A stretch of 57,447 nt of DNA from AC-69 sp035701505 (GTDB taxonomy: Bacteria > Actinomycetota > UBA4738 > HRBIN12): NCBI GenBank assembly GCA_035701505.1, contig DASSSA010000072.1, positions 1 through 57,447 on the forward strand, written 5' to 3'. A program made the position numbers and the translations under genes. The notes beneath the pieces are model-generated. The model did not search any database. It worked only from the letters and a program-made list of their open reading frames with translations, and was not told where the DNA came from. Positions 15,749 through 25,706 of the stretch are shown here, one piece after another. Position 1 is the stretch's first letter. Each line of letters starts with the position of its first letter.

Positions 15749-15765
15749 TCCGGGCCCGCCCGGCC

Positions 15766-16704
15766 TCAGGGAACGATCGTGGTCCCGGCCCGGCCGGCCA
15801 GGATCTCCGGTGCGTTCTCCAGATCGCCGATGAAGGCCCGACGGCCCTCCTGGGCATCGACGAACTCGATGGCCGCCTGGACCTTGGGACCCATGGACCC
15901 AGCCGTGAACTCTCCCGCCCCCAGGAGCTCCCCTGCCTGTGCCACCGTGAGCCGCTCGATCGGTTCCGCGAGATCGGTCCCGAACCCCTTCACCACGTTC
16001 TTCACGTCGGTCAGGATCAACAGCACCGAGGCCTCGACGTCACGGGCCAGGATGGCCGCGGCCAGGTCCTTGTCCACCACTCCCTCCACTCCCACCAGCC
16101 TGGGGCCCTCCTCGATCACGGGCACGCCGCCCCCGCCGGAGGCGATCACGACGACCCCGTCCGCCACGAGCGAGCGGATCACCGGAGCCTCCACGATCGA
16201 GTACGGCGCGGGGGAAGGCACCACCCGCCGCCATCCCCCGTGGGGATCGGGGCGCATCACGTAGCTCCGCTCGGCCTCCAGCTCCTTCGCCTCGTCCTCT
16301 TCGTAGAACGGGCCGATCGGCTTGGTTGGGTTATCGAATGCCGGGTCGTCGGCCCGGACCCGGGTCAGCGTCAGGACCGCTGCCACGGGCCGTTCCATCC
16401 CCCGTTCGTAGAACACGTCGCCGATCGTGACCTGGAGCAGGTACCCGATCTGGCCCTGGCTCTCGGCCCCGCAGACGTCGAGGGGCATGGGATGGACCCA
16501 CCGCCGGGCGGATTCCTGCTGGAGGAGGATCCGTCCGACCTGGGGCCCGTTGCCGTGGGTCACGACCACCTCCCACCCGGCGGATGCGATGTCCGCGACC
16601 TTCTCGGCAGCCCGACGGGCCGAGTCGTATGCGTTCTCGAACGTGTCCTCCTCATCTCGACGGAGCAGGGCGTTCCCGCCGAGGGCGACCACGACGCGTT
16701 CCAT
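15766..16704 (-). CDS. arcC: Carbamate kinase
   Basis: 312 residues of the amino-acid kinase fold. It interconverts carbamoyl phosphate plus ADP with carbamate plus ATP. The family landmarks are VVALGGNALL at the N-terminus, VVTHGNGPQVG, SQGQIGYLLQ, VIASGGGGVPV, GVVDKDLAAAILA, LILTDVKNV and the C-terminal GSMGPKVQAA. The ATG has AGGAGG upstream. It follows the cyclic-diphosphoglycerate-synthetase-like gene by 27 bases and is probably co-transcribed with it. No arginine deiminase or ornithine carbamoyltransferase gene is nearby, so a link to the GTPase-like neighbour rather than to arginine breakdown is likely. Confidence 0.93.
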   Translation of the reverse strand: MERVVVALGGNALLRRDEEDTFENAYDSARRAAEKVADIASAGWEVVVTHGNGPQVGRILLQQESARRWVHPMPLDVCGAESQGQIGYLLQVTIGDVFYERGMERPVAAVLTLTRVRADDPAFDNPTKPIGPFYEEDEAKELEAERSYVMRPDPHGGWRRVVPSPAPYSIVEAPVIRSLVADGVVVIASGGGGVPVIEEGPRLVGVEGVVDKDLAAAILARDVEASVLLILTDVKNVVKGFGTDLAEPIERLTVAQAGELLGAGEFTAGSMGPKVQAAIEFVDAQEGRRAFIGDLENAPEILAGRAGTTIVP

Positions 16705-16731
16705 GGGGAAGGCCTCCTGTTGGTCGGGGAA

Positions 16732-18042
16732 CTAAAGCGCGGTGGCCAGCGCGTTCGCGATCGTGGGCGAGCCGTCGAGCACCTCGAGCTCGTAGCGCAC
16801 CCGCACCGCGGGCTTCGCGATATTGATGAGATGCCGAAGGTCGATGGGGGACGCGATGATCACGAGGTCCGCGTCGACCATCTCGATCATCTTCTCCATC
16901 TCCCGGAGCTGGACCTCCGAATAGCCCATCGCCGGAAGCACCGGCCCGACGTCGTACTTGCGGTAGGTCTCCTCGAGTGTCCCGATCGCGTAGGGGCGGG
17001 GGTCGACGATCTCGGCCGCGCCGTTCCGCCTGGCCGCCACGACGCCCGCCCCGAACTTCATGTCGCCATGAGTGAGGGTCGGCCCGTCCTCCACGACCAG
17101 CACGCGCGCGCCGGTCACCTCCTGTCCGTCCTCCAGCGTCACCGCGCTGTTCGCCTTGACGACCATGGCTCGTGGATTGATCCGGTCGATCGTGCCTTCG
17201 ACCTCGGCGACCTGCTCTGGGGTGGCCGAGTCGATCTTGTTGATGACGACGACGTCGGCCATCCGAAGGTTCGCTTCGCCCGGATGGTAGGTGGTCTCGT
17301 GACCGGCGCGAAGTGGGTCCGCAACGACGAGATGAACGGTCGGCCGGTAGAACGGGAGATCATTGTTGCCCCCATCCCACAGCAGAACGTCGCACTCGTC
17401 CTGAGCTTGGCCCAGGATCTCTCCGTAGTCGACTCCGGCGTACACCACGGTGCCGGCGTTGATGTGCGGTTCGTACTCCTCTCGCTCCTCGATCGTCACG
17501 TTCGCCCGGTCGAGGTCCTCCAACGTGGCGAACCGTTGGACCCGCTCGGCCACCAGGTTCCCGTAGGGCATGGGGTGGCGGACGGCGACCACGCGCTTGC
17601 CTGCCCGTCGAAGGGTGGCCGCCACGGCGCGGGTGGTCTGGCTCTTGCCCGCACCCGTTCGAACGGCGCACACGGCGACGACGGGCACCGCGGCCTCGAG
17701 CATGGTGTCACCGGGGCCGAGGAGCACGAAGTTCGCCCCCGCGGCCAGGACCTCGCTCGCCTTGTGCATCACCTCAACGTGGGAGACGTCCGAGTAGGCG
17801 AATACGACGTCGGACACGCCAAGCTGCTTGATCAACCGGGTGAGCTCGCGTTCCTCATAGATGCGGATGCCCTTGGGGTAGAGCCGTCCCGCCAGCTCCC
17901 GCGGGTAGATCCGATCGTCGATGAACGGGATCTGGGTCGCCGTGAAAGCGACAACCTGATACCGCTTGTCGCCACGGAAGACGACGTTGAAGTTGTGGAA
18001 GTCGCGCCCCGCGGCGCCCATGATCATCACGCGCCGCGGCAT
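16732..18042 (-). CDS. Cyclic 2,3-diphosphoglycerate synthetase-like P-loop NTPase
   Basis: 436 residues. An N-terminal Rossmann-like half (MIMGAAGRDFHNFNVVFR) is followed by a SIMIBI-type P-loop, VRTGAGKSQTTRAV, near residue 135. Other P-loop elements are WDGGNNDLPF (switch) and VVINKIDSATPEQ (NKxD base recognition, as in G3E GTPases). The layout matches archaeal cyclic 2,3-diphosphoglycerate synthetase, a thermoadaptation enzyme, but bacterial homologues beside carbamate kinase have no proven role. The start is the ATG at 18042 with AAAGGA upstream; a TAGGCT box at 18115-18110 may be its promoter. Confidence 0.82.
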   Translation of the reverse strand: MPRRVMIMGAAGRDFHNFNVVFRGDKRYQVVAFTATQIPFIDDRIYPRELAGRLYPKGIRIYEERELTRLIKQLGVSDVVFAYSDVSHVEVMHKASEVLAAGANFVLLGPGDTMLEAAVPVVAVCAVRTGAGKSQTTRAVAATLRRAGKRVVAVRHPMPYGNLVAERVQRFATLEDLDRANVTIEEREEYEPHINAGTVVYAGVDYGEILGQAQDECDVLLWDGGNNDLPFYRPTVHLVVADPLRAGHETTYHPGEANLRMADVVVINKIDSATPEQVAEVEGTIDRINPRAMVVKANSAVTLEDGQEVTGARVLVVEDGPTLTHGDMKFGAGVVAARRNGAAEIVDPRPYAIGTLEETYRKYDVGPVLPAMGYSEVQLREMEKMIEMVDADLVIIASPIDLRHLINIAKPAVRVRYELEVLDGSPTIANALATAL

Positions 18043-18186
18043 CAAGGGTCCTTTCCAAGGGGTCCGAACGGATGTGATGCGCGGGACGGAACGCCCGCTC
18101 TTCAGCACGAGCCTACCGTAGGAACGGCCGAGATTCCATCCGCCGTAAGGGGTTCCGCCCTGGACCTGTCGGCCTGGGCCGGGCGC

Positions 18187-20415
18187 TCAGGCAGAGCCGC
18201 GGCCCTGGTGGGCGGTGGTTCGGATGACCGAATTGCCCCTGTTCTCCGAGCCCACCAGGCTGACGACGTCGGCCCGAGGCATGCTGAAGGAGAAGGTGGA
18301 GCCCTCGCCCGGCTTGGATACCAGCCACAGCCGGCCCGACATGGCCTCGACAAGTTGGCGGGCGATGTACAGGCCGAGGCCCGTGCCCCCGGTACGCCGG
18401 TCGGATCCGTTCTCCACCCGGAAGAACCGGTCGAACACCCGGTTTTGGTTCGACAACAGGATCCCGGTCCCCCGGTCTCGCACGGACACGACGCCTTCGC
18501 CGCCCACCGAGTAGGCGCTGACCTCCACCGGGGCGTCCGCGGGCGAGTACTTCACGGCATTCGACACCAGGTTGGCCAGCACCTGCTGGATCCGGAACCC
18601 GTCGGCGTTGACCAGGATCGGGGTGTCCGGCTGGGTGAAGGTGATCGAGCGCTTTGGATGCTGAGCGGCGATCTCCGCGATCTGCTCCGCCACCAGCCGG
18701 GTCAGCTCGATCGGCGAGGGGTCCACGAGCAGCGCTCCGGAGTCGATCTGTGACACGTCGAGCAGGTCGGTGATCAACCGCTCCAGCTTGTCGGCCTGGC
18801 GCAGCATGATCCGGTAGTACTCGCGGCGGGCCTGCGGCGAGTCCTCCGCCGTCCCCTGGAGCAGGCTGGCCAGGAAGCCCTTCAGCGGCGTGAGCGGCGA
18901 CCGGAGCTCGTGCGACACCATGGCCACGAAGTCCTTCTTCATCTGCTCCGTCTGGACCTCCGTGGTCACGTCGTGCGCTACCACCACACATGCCTTCCGT
19001 GCACCCTCGCGGTCCCTGATAGGCGTGCCGGTGTGCCGGATCCACCGACGCTCCCCCTCCTTGGTCACGAACAGCGAATCGCTGACCTCCCCCGGCTCGA
19101 TCCGATCGAACGACGCCACCAGCTCACCGCCGCCCGGGGACGGGCCACCGAGGACCTCCTCGTAGACCCGCCCCTCGACCTCCGCGTGGGTGAACCCGGT
19201 GATCCGCTCCATGGCCGGATTCCACGACAGGATCCGACCGTCATGGGACATCACGAACACGCCGTCCGAGGTGTGGTCCACGATCTCGGCCAGCTGAGCC
19301 TGCTGGAAGGTCTGGGCGAACAACCGGTGGTTCTGGATGAGTACGGAGATCTGCGACCCAAGGGTCTCCAGGACCGACCGCTCCGAGGGGGAGAGTGGCT
19401 CCCTGCGGTAGATGGCCAGGACCCCGTTCGCGTCATCCTGCCCACCGATCAGCGCGATCTGGGGACCGAGGTCCTCGTGCACCCGAACGAACGCCTCGAG
19501 CCGGCTGCGAACGCCGGTGCCTCCGGCCTCTGAGGTGAACGAGCGCTTCCCATCGGAGCCGTGCACCGTGATCCGGTCATCCTCCAACACCACGAGCTCG
19601 ACGGCATCGGCCTCGAGCATCTGTTCCAGGACGACGAGGAACGGCTGGAAGTCGTCGGCGGCTGAGAGCGGCGCGGCGAGGGCCCGACCCGCCTCGTAGA
19701 GGTCGCGCATCCGGTTGCGCTCGCGCACCGTGCGAACCCACTGCCGGTAGGCCAGGTAGGAAAGGAGGATGGGGAACGCCAGGAGCGGCAAGCCTGCCGG
19801 GTTGGTGGCCCACAGGATCGCTCCCAGCACGCCCAGGGCCGTGTTGCCCGCCCAATGCAGCACGTTCAGCCCGAGCGGCGGCAGGAGCACGGTCAGGAAC
19901 CGCTTCCGCTCCACCAGCGAGACCACGAGCACGACGAGGGTCGCGTTCACCACGAAGTAGGCCGACATGGCGATAGCCACCGCCGCCCACGTCCACGGCT
20001 GAAGAGGGGTCCCGGGCCGAAGCGTCTGGAACGCGATCTCGGCCAGGGTGATGCCGACCACGAACTGACTGACGTTGAAGGCGATCTTCAGCGGAGCCCA
20101 CCGCCGGACCATATGGCCGACCAGCACGCCCGCCGCCACGGCAAAGGTGAGCACGCTCGAATGAGCGAGCGGCAGGGCAGCGGCCCACAGGGCGTCCGTG
20201 AGGGAGAAGTTCACGGTCTCGGTGCGGTGCCGGAGCGGGATCGAGAACTGCTCGGCCACCGCGATGCCCACCGTCAGGGCGGCGAAGGCGAGCACGTCCT
20301 TCACGGTCCACGACGGCGCGTCGGCCAGGCGCACCCCGAGGGCGAGAGCGGCGGCTGCCGCCGTGGAGAAGATCAAGCGGCGGGCCGAGATCGGGACGGT
20401 CGTCGGCTGCCCCAT
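18187..20415 (-). CDS. Membrane-bound sensor histidine kinase (multi-TM, GAF-like, PAS, HisKA, HATPase)
   Basis: 742 residues. The first 230 hold about seven hydrophobic segments resembling MASE-type sensor regions. A GAF-like region (about 235-370) and a PAS domain (about 375-490; TSDGVFVMSHDGRILSWNPAMERITG) follow. The H-box is MVSHELRSPLTPLKG, followed by the N-box LVSNAVKYSP, the G1 box RDRGTGI and the G2 box GGTGLGLYIA. The core is therefore competent for autophosphorylation. No response regulator is adjacent. The upstream neighbour, a secreted subtilisin-like protease, ends 3 bases before this start, which suggests co-expression of protease and sensor. Confidence 0.9.
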   Translation of the reverse strand: MGQPTTVPISARRLIFSTAAAAALALGVRLADAPSWTVKDVLAFAALTVGIAVAEQFSIPLRHRTETVNFSLTDALWAAALPLAHSSVLTFAVAAGVLVGHMVRRWAPLKIAFNVSQFVVGITLAEIAFQTLRPGTPLQPWTWAAVAIAMSAYFVVNATLVVLVVSLVERKRFLTVLLPPLGLNVLHWAGNTALGVLGAILWATNPAGLPLLAFPILLSYLAYRQWVRTVRERNRMRDLYEAGRALAAPLSAADDFQPFLVVLEQMLEADAVELVVLEDDRITVHGSDGKRSFTSEAGGTGVRSRLEAFVRVHEDLGPQIALIGGQDDANGVLAIYRREPLSPSERSVLETLGSQISVLIQNHRLFAQTFQQAQLAEIVDHTSDGVFVMSHDGRILSWNPAMERITGFTHAEVEGRVYEEVLGGPSPGGGELVASFDRIEPGEVSDSLFVTKEGERRWIRHTGTPIRDREGARKACVVVAHDVTTEVQTEQMKKDFVAMVSHELRSPLTPLKGFLASLLQGTAEDSPQARREYYRIMLRQADKLERLITDLLDVSQIDSGALLVDPSPIELTRLVAEQIAEIAAQHPKRSITFTQPDTPILVNADGFRIQQVLANLVSNAVKYSPADAPVEVSAYSVGGEGVVSVRDRGTGILLSNQNRVFDRFFRVENGSDRRTGGTGLGLYIARQLVEAMSGRLWLVSKPGEGSTFSFSMPRADVVSLVGSENRGNSVIRTTAHQGRGSA

Positions 20416-20418
20416 CGT

Positions 20419-22110
20419 TCAGCTCCACACGTCCGCGCTCCAGGAGACCGCGCTCCAGGAGATCGCGCTCCATGTCGTTCCGCTCCAGGAGAGGGCGCTC
20501 CAGGAGACGGCGCTCCATCCCGGGGTGACGGCGGTCAGCTGACTCCAGGGCGAGGCGTACCAGGCGTACGCGGACCAGGACATGGCCGGCCACGGGTGTC
20601 CAAGGGCGTCGATCTCGCCGATCACCCTGTCCGGGATCCCGTCACCGTCGATGTCGGCGTCCACATGGAACGAACCTCTGCTGGCCTCGAGCGAGCCGGT
20701 GCCGGTCGACGGGACGAGGCCCAGATTGGCCGGCATGACGCCGTTCGGGTTCCTCGCTGCTTGCAGAGCGCTCCCAGCGTCAACCAGTCCGGCGCCCGCG
20801 CCGTGGCCATAGTTCCCGTTCCTGTACGCCGTTTTCACCAGGATGCCCTTGGCCAGATCGGGAGTGAGCCACGGGTTGGCCTGGAACATCAGGGCGGCCA
20901 CGCCCGAGACGATGGCGGCGGCCTGGGACGTGCCGGTCCCCTTGAAGTAGGAATCGCCGATGCGCGCGTCCGGGTACAGCGTGTCGATCGTGCTTCCTGG
21001 GTCGCGCAGCGACACGACCGTGATGCCGGGCGCGATGATGTCGGGTTTGCTGAACCCGTCGGGCGATCCCCGACTGGAGAACGCTGCGACGGTCGTGCTG
21101 CTGCGGTCCGATGTGCCGTGATTGTCCGCGGCGCCCACGGTCAGCACGAACGGGTCGTCCCCGGGCTTGTTGATCGTGTCGCCGCCGGCTCCACGGTTCC
21201 CGGCGGACGCCACCACCAGGATGCCGGAGAACCACGCCTGCTCCACGGCGTAGTCGAGGGGGTCGATGGCGTAGCTCTGGTCGGAGTCCGTGCCGAAAGC
21301 AAGGTTCAGGACCCGGATGTTGTAGGTGGAGCGGTTCGCCACGACCCACTGGAGCCCTGCGATCACCACAGAGACGTCGGTGGAGCCATCGGGCCCTGCC
21401 ACCTTGACCGACACGAGGTTCGCGCCGGGGGCGACCCCCGTCCACTGCCCGTCCGAGGCGGTGCCGGTCCCGGCGATGATCCCTGACATGTGCGTGCCGT
21501 GGCCGTACCCATCGAACCCGTCCTGCTCCGGCGTCAGGTCCACTCGGGCCAGCAACCGGTCGCCCAGATCGCCGGACTCTGTCACGCCTGTGTCCAACAG
21601 GGCGACCGCGACACCCCTGCCGTCGTAGTCCCCGTCGACCTGGTTCAGCCGGATGCTCTGCCGCCACGCCGTGTTCGGGGCGAGCCTGTTGTACAGGGAC
21701 GTTGGGGAGCTGCTCATGTTGATCTTGCCGTCGCCCCAGACCAGGCCGACCGAGCTCGACCTCGCCAGTTCGGCCATCGCCGAGCCGGGGACGGTGGCCG
21801 AGAAGCCCCCGAGGATGGGGAGCTCGTGTGTGACCGTCCCGCCGAGTGATCGGACAAGCCGCTCGGCCACATCCGAGGGGGGCTGGGTCTCGCGGACGAT
21901 CACTCTGACCGTTGATGCCGGAGCCGCCGCGGCCTCGGCGGCCAGGCCGGGATCGACCTTCGCGGCGATGGCCGAGGACCCGTCGGGTCGAGGCTGCACC
22001 CCTAGGACGGCCATAAGGGTGATGGCCACCGCTGCGGCCATCGATCGCACGGTCCGATGCGAAAGGATCGTAGGTCGCACGATGGCCGCCGCTCTGACCG
22101 CCACCGTCAT
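20419..22110 (-). CDS. Secreted subtilisin-like serine protease (S8) with C-terminal Trp-Ser repeats
   Basis: 563 residues. The N-terminal hydrophobic segment (MAAAVAITLMAVLGV) is a probable signal, followed by an inhibitor-I9-like propeptide (TVRVIVRETQ...LGGTVTHELPI). The catalytic triad is visible as VALLDTGV (Asp), GYGHGTHMSGIIAG (His) and GTSQAAAIVSGVAALM (Ser), with oxyanion ASAGNRGA. The tail has a DADIDGDGIPD calcium-like loop, then at least six short WSAVSW/WSALSW-type repeats to the very end. The start at 22110 has GGAG 7 bases upstream. Co-transcribed with the sensor kinase gene downstream. Confidence 0.9.
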   Translation of the reverse strand: MTVAVRAAAIVRPTILSHRTVRSMAAAVAITLMAVLGVQPRPDGSSAIAAKVDPGLAAEAAAAPASTVRVIVRETQPPSDVAERLVRSLGGTVTHELPILGGFSATVPGSAMAELARSSSVGLVWGDGKINMSSSPTSLYNRLAPNTAWRQSIRLNQVDGDYDGRGVAVALLDTGVTESGDLGDRLLARVDLTPEQDGFDGYGHGTHMSGIIAGTGTASDGQWTGVAPGANLVSVKVAGPDGSTDVSVVIAGLQWVVANRSTYNIRVLNLAFGTDSDQSYAIDPLDYAVEQAWFSGILVVASAGNRGAGGDTINKPGDDPFVLTVGAADNHGTSDRSSTTVAAFSSRGSPDGFSKPDIIAPGITVVSLRDPGSTIDTLYPDARIGDSYFKGTGTSQAAAIVSGVAALMFQANPWLTPDLAKGILVKTAYRNGNYGHGAGAGLVDAGSALQAARNPNGVMPANLGLVPSTGTGSLEASRGSFHVDADIDGDGIPDRVIGEIDALGHPWPAMSWSAYAWYASPWSQLTAVTPGWSAVSWSALSWSGTTWSAISWSAVSWSADVWS

Positions 22111-22287
22111 CCGACTGCTCCATCCCTTGGTGTTTGCCGATACGAAGGACGGGGCCAGTGTCCGACCCCCGGGGCCTAGGCCGCATCGTCCGGCTGGGTC
22201 ACTCATCGAGGGTGGGCGGGTGATTCTGTTCGTACCGAAAGTCGTAGGGCAGACGCGGCGGGGGGGGTTTGTTCGGCGAGGACCAGC

Positions 22288-22893
22288 CTAGCGGGTCAGG
22301 TCCTCCGGAAGGTCGACGTCGCGAAGGGTGCTCCCAAGCGGATCGAGGGGGAGCCATGTGCTCTCGGCCAGCCTCGTCACCTGGAGAGCGGTGAGGAGCG
22401 CCGTGAGGCTCCGCTCCCCCCGGCCGAGCAGCGCCCGCGCTGCCTCACGCGCCGGCTCCGCCCGGAGGACCACCGGGAGCGGCCTCAGGGTTCCGACGTG
22501 CTCCAGAGCCGCGGCGTCTGCTCCCGACTCCCGGGCCAGGGCGACCATCTCCAGGAGCACGGACGAGGACATGTCGGGCATGTCGCCGGCCGCGACGAGC
22601 GCGAGCTCGGTTTCGACGTCGGCCAGCCCGGCGGCGAGCCCGGCGAGCGGCCCCCAGCCTTCGACCGGATCGCGCGCCATGCGCAGGCCGCGACGGTTTG
22701 GAAGATCGGGTTCCGGGTCCTTCGGGGCCACGACAACCACCACCTCGAGACACACGTCCGACAGTCGGACCACGGCGTGGTGCAGGAGCGGCGCGCCCCG
22801 ATAGGGCTCCCGCAATTTGTCCCTGCCGAACCTGGAGGATCGCCCCCCGGCCAGAACGATGCCGGTGACGAGATCGGGGTCCTCCCGGGTCAG
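22288..22893 (-). CDS. mobA: Molybdenum cofactor guanylyltransferase (MobA-like)
   Basis: About 201 residues. The nucleotidyltransferase signature LAGGRSSRFGRDK is near the N-terminus. DPVEGWGPLAGLAAGL and AAGDMPDM follow; the latter is the metal-binding Asp region of MobA. It attaches GMP to molybdopterin to give the dinucleotide cofactor needed by the formate dehydrogenase of the same operon. No ATG, GTG or TTG exists in frame near the conserved start. A CTG at 22893 overlaps the previous stop (CTGA), and I use it because the operon repeatedly uses NTGA overlaps; the exact start is uncertain. Confidence 0.85.
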   Translation of the reverse strand: MTREDPDLVTGIVLAGGRSSRFGRDKLREPYRGAPLLHHAVVRLSDVCLEVVVVVAPKDPEPDLPNRRGLRMARDPVEGWGPLAGLAAGLADVETELALVAAGDMPDMSSSVLLEMVALARESGADAAALEHVGTLRPLPVVLRAEPAREAARALLGRGERSLTALLTALQVTRLAESTWLPLDPLGSTLRDVDLPEDLTR

Positions 22894-23848
22894 CGCTCGG
22901 CCTCGGGCGGGGCCGGCTCGCGATTCTGCACGAACTCGAAACCGAACCGGCCCTTGATGCACAGGTGCCCCCGGGTGATGTCGTGGTCGAGCGGCGAGGT
23001 CACCTTCACGATCGCGTTGTCCTGGACGTGGAGCTCGAGGTCGCACCCCACGCCGCAGTAGGGGCAGATCGTCTCCACCACCGTCTGGCCGGACTCCTCC
23101 CACGTCCCTTCCTGCCGCATCTCGTGCTCCGACCGGAACATCAATGCCCCGGTGGGACAGACGCCGATGCAGTTGCCGCAGTACACGCAGGCCGAATCGG
23201 GAAGCTGCACGTCGAACTCCGTCGAGATCCGGGCGTCGAACCCCCGACCGGCCACGGCGATGGCGAACGTGTTCTGCGCGTCCACCCCGCAGGCCTCGAC
23301 GCACTTGTAGCAGAGGATGCACCGCGAGTAGTCACGCACGTAGAGGTCGTTGTCGATCTTCACAGGCTGGTCCACGGTCTCCGCTGCCGCGCCGTCGGTG
23401 ACCGCATGGTGACCTGGGTGGCGGGCGTCGCGCTCCCCCGCCTCAGCCGGCGGCGCGGCCTGCCCGTAGCGCTCGGGCTCGGCTCCGTACGCACCGATCC
23501 ACCGCCTCACGTCCTCCGACGCGAGCGAGAGGTCCACCGACGACGAGAGGAACTCGAGGACGAGGCGGCGGGAATGGCGGACGCGCTCGGAGTCCGTCAC
23601 GACCTTCATCCCGGGTTCGACCGGGCGAGAGCAGGCCGGCGCGAGGACCCGCGACCCCTCCACCTCGACGACGCACACCCGGCACACGTTCACAGGCGTG
23701 AGGCTTTCCAGGTAGCAGAGCGTGGGCGTGTCGATCCCCTCGGTCCGGCAGGCATCGAGGATCGTGGAGCCTTCAGCGATCCGGACCGGCTTCCCGTCGA
23801 TCTCCATGTCGACGAGCCGCTTCGGCGGCGCGAGCGGAACGACCTGGC

Positions 23849-23852
<4 letters not shown>
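22890..23852 (-). CDS. Stand-alone formate dehydrogenase Fe-S/Mo-proximal domain subunit (NuoG/FdhA N-terminal type)
   Basis: 320 residues. Domains in order: a 2Fe-2S ferredoxin fold (about 15-90; CYLES, CRVC, PACS cysteines), two 4Fe-4S motifs (CILCYKCVEAC and CVYCGNCIGVCPTGA, about 160-235), then the molybdopterin-oxidoreductase 4Fe-4S domain (CPYCGVGC to HLCIKGRFGFEF, about 260-310). It stops there. In ordinary FdhA the catalytic molybdopterin domains continue in the same chain; here they are encoded by the selenoprotein gene 25707-27644. The GTG at 23852 overlaps the NuoEF stop (GTGA). It probably docks on the catalytic chain and relays electrons to the NuoEF subunit. Confidence 0.88.
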
Positions 23853-25696
<1,844 letters not shown>

Positions 25697-25706
25697 CCGA
25701 CCTCCC

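Noticed and set aside
15088..18753. Very long open frame on the plus strand (about 1220 codons)
   Set aside because: It is antisense to the carbamate kinase, cDPGS-like and EEP genes, has low-complexity Arg/Gly/His-rich translation and no motifs; it is a product of high GC.
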